64,000 nucleotides of DNA from positions 1 to 64,000 of the forward strand of contig NZ_WLZY01000009.1 in NCBI RefSeq assembly GCF_010122465.1. The letters are read 5' to 3'. The notes beneath the pieces are model-generated. The model did not search any database. It had not been told where the DNA came from and worked only from the letters and a program-made list of their open reading frames with translations. The stretch's first letter is position 1. The number at the start of each line of letters is the position of its first letter. The position numbers and the translations under genes were made by a program. Below are positions 17,639-25,397 of this stretch, in pieces. The DNA comes from Phytoactinopolyspora mesophila. Its GTDB lineage: Bacteria > Actinomycetota > Actinomycetes > Jiangellales > Jiangellaceae.

Positions 17639-18691
17639 TCACTCGCCCGGCAGGACGACGATCTTGCCGAAGAAGTCTTTCGCGACGAAGCGCTCCTGGG
17701 CAGCGGCGAGCTCATGCAAGGGGTACGTGGCAGCCAGCAGCGGCCTGAGCTCACCAGCGGTGATGTGCTCAATCATCTGAGCGAAGTCTTCGTGACTGCC
17801 GAACGACGATCCGATCAGCTCGAGCTGCTTGAGATAGACGGTGCGCAAGTCGGTCTCGACCAGCGGCCCGGCCATGGCCCCCGCAACGACGTAGCGCCCC
17901 AGTGGACGCAGCAAGCGGAGCAGATCCGTGAATGCCGGCCCGGCGACGACGTCCGCAACAACATCCACCGGCTGATCCCCCAGGACCGCCGCAACCTCCG
18001 CCACCCAGTCAGTCGTGTGCCGGTCAATCGCGGCGATGGCGCCGAGCTCCAGCGCCTGCCGGCGCTTGGCCGCGCCCGCGACCGCTACCACCTTCGCCCT
18101 CCGCACATTCGCGAGCTGGATCAACGCCGAGCCGACACCACCGGAGGCACCGGTGACCAAGACCGTTTCCCCCGGCTGAACTCTCGCCCGGTTGAGCATG
18201 CGCATGGCGGTCGTGTACGCGGTGGGGAACGTCGCGAGTTCAGCGTCGCTCAGGGAACTAGATATCTGGTGCGCGTTACCCGCCGGCACCGTCACGAACT
18301 CCGCGAAGCCTCCGTCGCGCTCACTGCCCACGTATTCGTTCTCGACCAGTTCGCGTTCGCCGCCGTCGTAGATCATCGGGTCGACCAGCACGCGCGCACC
18401 GATCCGCGACCCCGGCACGCCGGAACCGACCTCGTCGATGTACCCGGCGATGTCAGCGCCTTGAATCCGGGGAAACCGCAGGGCTTCACGCCGCCAGCCG
18501 GCATTGGAGGACGGGTCGCGGGGAGATCCGTACGCACCCTCCCGGGTCCAGATGTCGGCGTTGTTCAACGCCGTCGCGGCTACCCGCACCCGGACCTCCC
18601 CGGGCGCCGGGCGCGGATCCGCGACATCGGTCCGGTATTCGAGCCTTTCGGGTCCGCCGAAGCCGGTCAGCAATACCGCTCGCACGGCCAT
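17639..18691 (-). CDS. MDR-family alcohol dehydrogenase / quinone oxidoreductase
   Basis: This 350-residue protein has a GroES-like N-terminal fold (VRVAATALNNADIWTREG) and a Rossmann domain with the dinucleotide motif TGASGGVGSALIQLA. The catalytic-zinc cysteines of classical alcohol dehydrogenases are not evident, so it resembles zinc-independent quinone oxidoreductases using NADPH. I start it at the ATG at 18691, preceded by AGGAGTG; the 44 extra upstream codons are not supported. It is flanked by sugar clusters but shows no operator of theirs. A likely role is reduction of quinones or unsaturated carbonyl compounds. The physiological substrate is unknown. Confidence 0.9.
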   Translation of the reverse strand: MAVRAVLLTGFGGPERLEYRTDVADPRPAPGEVRVRVAATALNNADIWTREGAYGSPRDPSSNAGWRREALRFPRIQGADIAGYIDEVGSGVPGSRIGARVLVDPMIYDGGERELVENEYVGSERDGGFAEFVTVPAGNAHQISSSLSDAELATFPTAYTTAMRMLNRARVQPGETVLVTGASGGVGSALIQLANVRRAKVVAVAGAAKRRQALELGAIAAIDRHTTDWVAEVAAVLGDQPVDVVADVVAGPAFTDLLRLLRPLGRYVVAGAMAGPLVETDLRTVYLKQLELIGSSFGSHEDFAQMIEHITAGELRPLLAATYPLHELAAAQERFVAKDFFGKIVVLPGE

Positions 18692-18704
18692 CACTCCTAG
18701 AGGT

Positions 18705-18718
18705 ATACAGACTGGTAT
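18705..18718. promoter_or_regulatory. Possible operator, ATAC-N6-GTAT dyad
   Basis: The dyad ATACAGACTGGTAT lies just upstream of the ribosome binding site of the oxidoreductase gene. Its symmetry and place suit a repressor site for a MarR/HxlR-type regulator, often linked to quinone oxidoreductases. No regulator gene adjoins it, so the call is weak. Confidence 0.3.
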
Positions 18719-18851
18719 GGCTACTACTGGAGCACGCGTTCGCGGAGATGTCAACTCACCGGTCGGTTTACCTCGCGATGCCCAAGCTGAGTCCCCGCGT
18801 ATCTCCCGCCCCCAACTCGACATTGTGGCTCGCGGAGACTAGTGGGGCCCG

Positions 18852-21800
18852 CTAATCGCTCAAGCTCCCTGCCACCACGGGAACGTTCACGTCGTCGATG
18901 TTGATGTGCCCGAACCCTCCGGTCGCGTGGTCGACGATTTCGATGTGCAGACGCTCACCGATGTAGTCCGAGGCATCCCACCGGCGGCGAGCGTAGGCAG
19001 GCCAGCCGGTTCCGGTCTCCCGCCTCAAGATTTCTCCGTTGTCAGAACGCACCAGAGCGATGTAGAGCTGGTCCAGATCCTGGCCTCCGCCGATGAGGAA
19101 GTCGATCTGGCCGTCGCCGCCGAGTTCGAACTCCGCTGACCGCAGTGTGCCGGTCAGTCCGTCTCCACCCGCCGCCTCGTTGAATCCCCACAGGTGACAC
19201 CGGTTGTCACTGCCCCAGGGGTGGGCTTGCAGGAACGTGCCGCCCCAGCCCCAGTCCTCGGCATCAGTGACGTGGTCGTCGCTGAACGCCTCGCCCTCGA
19301 CAACCGTCCAGCCGGTCAGGTCGCAGGTCGCGAAGTCGTGGTTGGGCAGCGGTTCGGTGCCGTCGAGGTCCCGTGGATCGAAGTGGGAGGGTACGACGTC
19401 ACCGTGGATGGAGCCGAGGTTCCAGACCTTGAGTGAGCTGACCTTCACCCGCCCGTCGGCGACGAGCCGCACACCCGTCGAGTCGGCCAGCGTCGGGTAG
19501 ACCCGGGTGGTGATCAGGTGATCGCCGGCGAACGTCTCGATCGTCGATCGGTCGACGAAGGCACGGAAGGTCACCTTGCCGTTGGGCGCGACGTTAAGCT
19601 CGCCTTCCTGCACACCCTTGCGTGGATCCGAGTCGAGGCTGGAGAAGGTTCGATCCACGCTGAACGTTCCGGCCGCCTTATCGATCGAGAAGGTCGTGCG
19701 CTCCCGACCGTCACCGCTGCGGCGCAGCTCCAGGCCGACCTCGGTCGCGTCCTTGGTCTTGAGCTCGATCTCGACTTCCAGCATGTCGGTCATGTCGGCA
19801 TGGGCGTCGTCGAGCAGCGCGTTGGCCGCCTCGAGATCGATATTCCGCCCACTGGCCACCTGCTCGGTGCGCAGCGCCTCGAATTCGGCCAGTGGCGCTA
19901 CCCCCACCGATCCGTCGTCACGCAGGCGCAACTCCACCGGCATGCCGACCATGTGTGCCCAGCCCGCGTCGAAATGCTCCTGGTTCGGGCGGCGGTCCTG
20001 GGTGATGGTGAACAGGATCGGCCGCCCGTCCGGCGCCACCATGCCGGCCGGACCGGTGAAGTGTTCGCCGTAGTCGAGAAGCCGCGGTGTGTCGTCGTCG
20101 GGCACGAATTGCCTGGCTTCGGCGTCCCACGTACCGACCCAGTACCAGATGTACTTCACGGCGTGCTCGCTGAACCCTTCGAACCAGGGGTTGACCAGAA
20201 GGATGTGCTTCTCGTTGCCTTCGTCATCGGTGCCGAGCGGGAGAAAGATCGGCAGTTCCCAGACCTCACCGGTGGCCGGGTACGTCTCGGAGTCGCCGAC
20301 CAGAAGCGGCCCCTCGTAGGTCCAGTCGATCATGTTCGTCGACGTGTAAAGCAGCGCCGTACCACCGACGGAGGCCCCGGTGTCCGGGTCCTTGATCCCC
20401 GAGGTCACCAGCTGGTACCAGGTGATGGTGCCGTCGTCATCAGTTTCCTGCCAGACGAACGGGTCGCGGAACTGGCCGAACCAGATCTCTCCCTCGTCGG
20501 CATGCAGGTCAGGTTCCTGAACCGTCACCGGCTCCGGGTACATCTCCCAATCGACCAAGTCGCCTTCGAGTGAGGTAGGCAGGGCCAAGCCGGTGCGCTG
20601 GTTGGGTGTATCACTGTCGTCGCCGGCGGTGAAGAACAGCACCGGATTGCCGTCGGCGTCATAGGTCGCGCTGCCGGACCACACGCCGTCCGGCGCCGGC
20701 GAATCCTTCGCCGGAGCCAGGGCGGGTTCGACATCACGCCAATGCACCAGATCATCGCTGACCGCGTGTCCCCAATGGATCTGTCCCCAGTAAGGTCCCT
20801 GCGGGTTGTACTGGTAGAAGAGGTGGTACTGGCCTTTGTAGTAGATCGGCGCATGCGGCTCGTTCATCCAGTGATCGGGTGGGACGAAATGGTACTGCGG
20901 CCGGTAACGGTCGCCGTCGTACCTGGATCGGTCGGGGGCAACATCGGCATCCGGTACTGTGCCGTCGTCGCCCAGGCCGGCCTCGTAGGCAGCCTGGACC
21001 TGATCCGGCCCCGGGATGTCGGCGCCCACCTTCAGTTCGTCGATGAGCCCACCCCATGTGCTCGTGCGGAACGCGCCGATCGGCGCCGCGTGGTTGTTCC
21101 GGCCCACCTGCAGGTCAGCGGAGCTCGCCAGCACGTATCCACCGGCGGGGACGGACATCGAGGTGGTCAGCTGGCCATCGAGATAAAGCTCCATGGACCC
21201 GGCGTCGCCGTCGTAGGTCGCGACGACATGGGTCCACTGACCCGTCGGCAGCTCCGTGCCCTCCGGCGCGCGCAGCGTGTGCCAGCCGACACCGTCGCCG
21301 ACCTCGAAGACCAGCCGCCCGAACTCGTGGATACCCAGCACGTAACCGGCGTTCTGCTCACGATCCTGCTGACTGACGATCGCCGTGGCCTGGGCGCGGC
21401 CGCGCCACTCGTAGGAGCGCGGCGCCACCCAAGCCTCGACCGCGAGTGTCGTGCCAGGAATGAACGCATCGGCCGCCTGCCGGGACATCCAGGTCGACCA
21501 GCCGTCGAAGAGCAGCGCGTTGCCGTGGACACCGGGCCGCCGGGTGGGGCCGCTGTCCGGCTTGTACCGGGCGTCGTTGAAGACGTAGTCGATGTGGTCG
21601 ACGACACCGCTCGCGACGTCCTCCGCAGTGGTGCCGGACGTCTCGTCGAACGGCCAGTGCATAGGTGTGGTCTCCAGTGTCCGCACCCCGTCGAGGTTGA
21701 GATGGCCGGTGGTCGACGCGTCCACCGCCCGCAGGTACAGCTCCTCGCCGAGGTGGTCGGAGAGGTCCCAGCTGACCTTGGTGTAGGCGTCATGGCCGGG

Positions 21801-22742
21801 CCCGGACACCCGGGCCAGCTCGGCGTCGTCCTCGGCACGGACGGCCGCGACGAACAGGTCATCGTCCTGGTCGCCGCCGATCAGGAAATCGACGACGCCC
21901 GTCCCTCGCAGCACGAACCGCGACGACCGCAGCTCCCCGGTGGCCTCGTCAGAGACACCGTGCGCTCCCCAGAGGTGGTAGTTCCCGTCCATGCCCTCCA
22001 GCGGCTCGTCCGTGACCTGATCCGGGCCGAAGGCGTCGCCGGAGACCACGGTCCATCCGGTCAAGTCACCGGTTTCGAAGCCGCCGTTGCGGATCACGGG
22101 CGGCACGACGTCGATCACAGGGGTCTCGTGGTAGGTCTCTACGTGATCGAGGTTGATGTGGCCCCAGCCTCCGGTGGCTTCGTCGACCACCAGCAGGTAG
22201 AACTCCTCCCCCAGATGCTCGGAGACATCCCAGACCACCTGGTGCATCCGCTCGGAGTCGTCGAACCGCGTGTTCGTCGCGCGCCGCAGCTCTGCACCGT
22301 CGGACTCACGGACGAGCGCGACGTACAGGTGGTCGATGTCGTTGCCGCCGCCCAGCAGAAAGCTGATGTGCCCGACGCCGCCCAGAGTGAACGTGCTCGA
22401 CCGCATCCGCCCGGTGAGTTCATCACCGCCGGCGGCGAAACCCCAGAAGTGATAGTCACCCACTCGGTCGAAGCAGCAGCCCCACCCCCAGCCCTCGGCG
22501 TCGGTCACACCACCGTCGTTGAACGCCTCCCCCTCCAAGACTGTCCAGCCCGAGAGATCACCTGTCTCGAAGCTCGGATTCTCAACAGTCAGCGGTGGTC
22601 CCGCCTCAGCCCGCGGCAGCGTGTCCGGACTCGATAGAACTGCCGCGGCCAAGGCCAGGAGCACCGTCACGACCAGCGCGGGCACCCGGGTGCGTCGTAC
22701 CCGTTCCTTCGGTCGTTTCGCGTCTGTCACCGATTTCTGCAT
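18852..22742 (-). CDS. Secreted modular GH32 enzyme with LamG-like and three jelly-roll-type modules
   Basis: This 1296-residue exported protein should act on fructan outside the cell. After a signal peptide (PALVVTVLLALAAAVLSSP) come two related modules (about 50-210 and 220-355, each opening FETGDL.GWTV and ending with GH.NLD), a LamG-like module (about 360-575), the GH32 propeller and beta-sandwich (about 615-1110), and a third copy of the first module (about 1135-1296). GH32 landmarks: WMNEPHAP near 627, with Glu where the nucleophilic Asp normally is; FRDPFVW near 760; EVWELPIF near 828, whose second Glu fits the acid/base. The ATG at 22742 is better spaced from the GAGG site than the GTG at 22751. 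Last gene of the operon. Endo-, exo- or transferase activity is not decided by sequence. Confidence 0.9.
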   Translation of the reverse strand: MQKSVTDAKRPKERVRRTRVPALVVTVLLALAAAVLSSPDTLPRAEAGPPLTVENPSFETGDLSGWTVLEGEAFNDGGVTDAEGWGWGCCFDRVGDYHFWGFAAGGDELTGRMRSSTFTLGGVGHISFLLGGGNDIDHLYVALVRESDGAELRRATNTRFDDSERMHQVVWDVSEHLGEEFYLLVVDEATGGWGHINLDHVETYHETPVIDVVPPVIRNGGFETGDLTGWTVVSGDAFGPDQVTDEPLEGMDGNYHLWGAHGVSDEATGELRSSRFVLRGTGVVDFLIGGDQDDDLFVAAVRAEDDAELARVSGPGHDAYTKVSWDLSDHLGEELYLRAVDASTTGHLNLDGVRTLETTPMHWPFDETSGTTAEDVASGVVDHIDYVFNDARYKPDSGPTRRPGVHGNALLFDGWSTWMSRQAADAFIPGTTLAVEAWVAPRSYEWRGRAQATAIVSQQDREQNAGYVLGIHEFGRLVFEVGDGVGWHTLRAPEGTELPTGQWTHVVATYDGDAGSMELYLDGQLTTSMSVPAGGYVLASSADLQVGRNNHAAPIGAFRTSTWGGLIDELKVGADIPGPDQVQAAYEAGLGDDGTVPDADVAPDRSRYDGDRYRPQYHFVPPDHWMNEPHAPIYYKGQYHLFYQYNPQGPYWGQIHWGHAVSDDLVHWRDVEPALAPAKDSPAPDGVWSGSATYDADGNPVLFFTAGDDSDTPNQRTGLALPTSLEGDLVDWEMYPEPVTVQEPDLHADEGEIWFGQFRDPFVWQETDDDGTITWYQLVTSGIKDPDTGASVGGTALLYTSTNMIDWTYEGPLLVGDSETYPATGEVWELPIFLPLGTDDEGNEKHILLVNPWFEGFSEHAVKYIWYWVGTWDAEARQFVPDDDTPRLLDYGEHFTGPAGMVAPDGRPILFTITQDRRPNQEHFDAGWAHMVGMPVELRLRDDGSVGVAPLAEFEALRTEQVASGRNIDLEAANALLDDAHADMTDMLEVEIELKTKDATEVGLELRRSGDGRERTTFSIDKAAGTFSVDRTFSSLDSDPRKGVQEGELNVAPNGKVTFRAFVDRSTIETFAGDHLITTRVYPTLADSTGVRLVADGRVKVSSLKVWNLGSIHGDVVPSHFDPRDLDGTEPLPNHDFATCDLTGWTVVEGEAFSDDHVTDAEDWGWGGTFLQAHPWGSDNRCHLWGFNEAAGGDGLTGTLRSAEFELGGDGQIDFLIGGGQDLDQLYIALVRSDNGEILRRETGTGWPAYARRRWDASDYIGERLHIEIVDHATGGFGHINIDDVNVPVVAGSLSD

Positions 22743-22765
22743 GCTCGTCACACCTCACCAGGCTG

Positions 22766-22844
22766 GATGGGTCATGCTCGATGGGTCTTGTTCAATGGGT
22801 CATGTTCGATGGGTCTTGTTCGTCGGTCATGTTCGGTCGGTCAT
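22766..22844. repeat. Tandem 14-bp repeat in the gap between two glycosidase genes
   Basis: Four consecutive 14-bp units (22766-22779, 22780-22793, 22794-22807, 22808-22821) follow the pattern RATGGGTCWTGYTC, alternating CAT and CTT at the W position, then a 13-bp degenerate unit and a partial one. The array fills the space between the GH32/68-like stop and the large GH32 start. Confidence 0.85.
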
Positions 22845-23821
22845 CGGGACGAGCCCGCCGTCGTACCGCGACGCAGCCGCAGCCGCCCGTCGGCTCCCAC
22901 GTCCACCGGGATCGGATCGCTTAGAGCGCCGACGAATGGCTCGTCACCCGGGAACTGGACGAAACCGAAGAACTGCAGCTGTCCGGACCGGTCCCGCAGC
23001 ATCCGCCCGGCGTACAGCTCACCGCGCGGATCGCCGCAGAGGAACTCGTCGGTCACCGAACGGAATGGTCCGGTGGTTGAGTCGCCCACCAGGTAGTGCG
23101 TGCCCGTCACCTCCGGACTCCTGCGTCGCCGCTGTTCGCTGTTGGCCCAGCCGTAGGCGGAGAAGAGGACGTAGACTGCGCCGTTCTCCTGGACCAGTTG
23201 CGGTACTTCCAGGTGGGCGAAGTCGCCGGGCTCAGTGACCGGCGGCAACGCCTCCCACATGCGCAGGTCATCCGAACGCGCCGCGCCGATGACACCACGG
23301 CCGTCGAGCGGACCGGTGGGCACCCGCGTGGTGAGCAGCATGCGGTAGTCGCCGGTCTCCTCGTTCCAGTACACCCATGGGTCACGCCAGCTCAGGTCCG
23401 GCCAGACGTCGGTGTCGAGTTGCTCGTAGAACCGTCCGTCGGCTTCGAGAACCGGATTGGCTGCGTCCTTCGTCCAGGTGATCAGGTCGTCGCTGACCGC
23501 GTGGCCGATCCGCTGTTCGAGGCCTTTCTCCGCATGGCTGATACCGGTGTAGAACAGGTGCCACGTGCCTTCGGCGCGGATCACGCTGCCGGTCCAGGTG
23601 GACATGTCGTCCCAGCTGCCCTCAGGGCCGGGCTCCAGCGCGTCCGGGAGCTCGGTCCAGTTGCGCAGGTCGGTCGAGACGGCGTGTCCGATCCGCGCGT
23701 TGACGTGGCGCAAGTCCGGGTCACCGAGCGACTTCGGCGCCTTGAGGTAGAAGACATGGGTGGTGTCCTCTTCCTGGGCGAACCAGAAATCCCACGTCCA
23801 GTGATCAGCGAGTTGTAGCAC
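22841..23821 (-). CDS. GH32/GH68-like (clan GH-J type) five-bladed propeller glycosidase
   Basis: This is a cytosolic protein of about 326 residues. The best start is the GTG at 23821, with AAGGA six bases upstream; the frame begins five codons earlier. It is one five-bladed propeller without the C-terminal beta-sandwich of GH32. WTWDFWFAQ near the N-terminus resembles the nucleophile context WDSW of GH68 more than NDPNG of GH32; LSWRDPWVYW carries the RDP motif and HLEVPQLV the likely acid/base Glu. It therefore belongs with fructan-active clan GH-J enzymes, but its reaction is unknown. It lies 70 bases after the cytosolic GH32 and before the secreted one. Confidence 0.78.
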   Translation of the reverse strand: MLQLADHWTWDFWFAQEEDTTHVFYLKAPKSLGDPDLRHVNARIGHAVSTDLRNWTELPDALEPGPEGSWDDMSTWTGSVIRAEGTWHLFYTGISHAEKGLEQRIGHAVSDDLITWTKDAANPVLEADGRFYEQLDTDVWPDLSWRDPWVYWNEETGDYRMLLTTRVPTGPLDGRGVIGAARSDDLRMWEALPPVTEPGDFAHLEVPQLVQENGAVYVLFSAYGWANSEQRRRRSPEVTGTHYLVGDSTTGPFRSVTDEFLCGDPRGELYAGRMLRDRSGQLQFFGFVQFPGDEPFVGALSDPIPVDVGADGRLRLRRGTTAGSSR

Positions 23822-23891
23822 AGGTGTTCCTTCCACAGGTGTGCGGTGGTACGGGTCGGGCGGCCTAGAGGACCTGTTACTCAGGAACGGC

Positions 23892-25397
23892 TCATGGCGG
23901 AACGGAGACGTTCCGGGCCGGGTCGAGGGGCCAGACTCTCACCCGGTTCAGGGTCACCCCGGCGCTGGCCGATATACCCATGCTCTGGGCCTTTTCGGGG
24001 AGGCGCGGGTAGATGCGGCTGGTGAGGCTGCGGTGTCCGTTCACGTACGCCTCGACCATGGAACGGTCGACGAACACCCGGAGCCGGAGCCGGTCACCGT
24101 CGAGTGTCAACGGCCCGCCTTGCGCTACGCCATCGACCTCGATCTCTATCCGCCGCTCACCTGCGTGGTAACGCATCATCGCCTTCTCAGCACCGTCCGG
24201 GGTACGGCGCACCTCGACCTGTAGCTGAGATGTACCTGGCACCACTGCTTCCAGCTCCAGTTCGGCCATGTCGGTGCGGACGGCCGCCAGCGCCGCCGCC
24301 GCGTTGTCGAGCGACGGCTCGCGGAGATCAACGACGCCGCCACGCCGCAAGCGGGCCAACTCCCGGACGGGCGCGATCCGCAGCTCACCGTCGGCACCGA
24401 GACTGAGTTCGAGCGGCAGTCCCGCGTTGTGCGCCCAGCCGGCCGCCCGGTGCTCGTCGTCGGTGCGACCGTCCTGCGCGATACTCCACAGCAGGGTCCG
24501 GCCCGATTCGTCGACGGTTCCGGTCGGGCCGGTGAAATACCCGCCGTAGTCGAAATGCCTGGGCTCGTCGTGATCCGGAGTGAACCGGCGGGCACGCGCA
24601 TCCCATGATCCGATCCAGTACCAGGCGTACCTCAGCGAATACTCGGTTGGATCCGGCCACCACGGGCTCATGATGAACACGTGCCGGTCCCCGCCCGGCC
24701 CGCTGACGGGCAACAGGTTGGGCAGCTCCCACATCACACCCGTCGCGGGTAGCCGGCCCACATCGCCGACGAGCAGCGGTCCGGCATAGGCCCAGGTGAC
24801 CAGGTCCTGGGAGACGTACAGCAGGGCCGTGCCCCCGACCCCGCCCACGCCGGAACCGACGAGCATGAACCACTCGTCGCCATCGCGCCACACGAACGGG
24901 TCGCGGAACTCGGTGGCCAGGGGCGGACCGTAGCCGGTGTCGAGGCCGGTGTCGAGTCGCACCACGGGCTCGGGTACCGCCCGCCACTCGGATAACTGGT
25001 TCGCGCTGTCCGCGCCGTCCGGCCCGGCCGCGGGCGTGGCCAAACCGATCGACTGATTCGGATGCAGCCGGTTGTCGCCCGCGGTGAAGAAGAGCACAGG
25101 TGATCCGTCCGGGCCCCGGGTAGCGCTGCCGGACCACACGCCGTCCGGGGCCACCGCGACGGTGTCGGGCGTCAACGCGTCCGGCAGGTGCCGCCAGTTG
25201 ACCAGATCGTGGCTCACGGCGTGGCCCCAGTGGATCCGATCCCAGAACGGCCCTCGCGGGTTGCGCTGGTAGAAGATGTGGTGCAAGCCGCGATACTGAA
25301 ACGCCGCGTGTGGTTCGTTCATCCAGTTGGCCGGTGGCATGAAATGGAAACCCGGCCGGTGCGGATCACCGGTGTTCTCCTCGAGCTGATCCGTCAT
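23892..25397 (-). CDS. Cytosolic GH32 enzyme, paralogue of the secreted GH32
   Basis: This 501-residue GH32 lacks a signal peptide and should act on imported fructose oligomers. It has PPANWMNEPHAAF near residue 25 (Glu in place of the nucleophilic Asp, as in the secreted enzyme), TEFRDPFVWRDG near 168 and VMWELPNLLP near 222, then the C-terminal beta-sandwich with FVDRSMVEAYVN. It matches the catalytic part of 18852-22742 along its length, so the two arose by duplication with one copy exported and one kept inside. The start codon shares a base with the binding-protein stop (TGATG). Possible reactions are exo-fructosidase or hydrolysis of a fructose dianhydride; neither is proven. Confidence 0.9.
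   Translation of the reverse strand: MTDQLEENTGDPHRPGFHFMPPANWMNEPHAAFQYRGLHHIFYQRNPRGPFWDRIHWGHAVSHDLVNWRHLPDALTPDTVAVAPDGVWSGSATRGPDGSPVLFFTAGDNRLHPNQSIGLATPAAGPDGADSANQLSEWRAVPEPVVRLDTGLDTGYGPPLATEFRDPFVWRDGDEWFMLVGSGVGGVGGTALLYVSQDLVTWAYAGPLLVGDVGRLPATGVMWELPNLLPVSGPGGDRHVFIMSPWWPDPTEYSLRYAWYWIGSWDARARRFTPDHDEPRHFDYGGYFTGPTGTVDESGRTLLWSIAQDGRTDDEHRAAGWAHNAGLPLELSLGADGELRIAPVRELARLRRGGVVDLREPSLDNAAAALAAVRTDMAELELEAVVPGTSQLQVEVRRTPDGAEKAMMRYHAGERRIEIEVDGVAQGGPLTLDGDRLRLRVFVDRSMVEAYVNGHRSLTSRIYPRLPEKAQSMGISASAGVTLNRVRVWPLDPARNVSVPP

Noticed and set aside
20742-22637. 631-codon open frame on the plus strand
   Set aside because: Antisense shadow of the secreted GH32 gene, with Val/Arg/His-rich low-information protein.
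22766-22844. CRISPR array
   Set aside because: Units are directly adjacent 14-mers without spacers and no cas gene is present; it is a simple tandem repeat.
20850-25330. Inactive GH32 pseudoenzymes because of Asp to Glu change
   Set aside because: Both copies keep the RDP and WELP segments and full length, and the change is identical in both, which points to a subgroup and not to loss of function.
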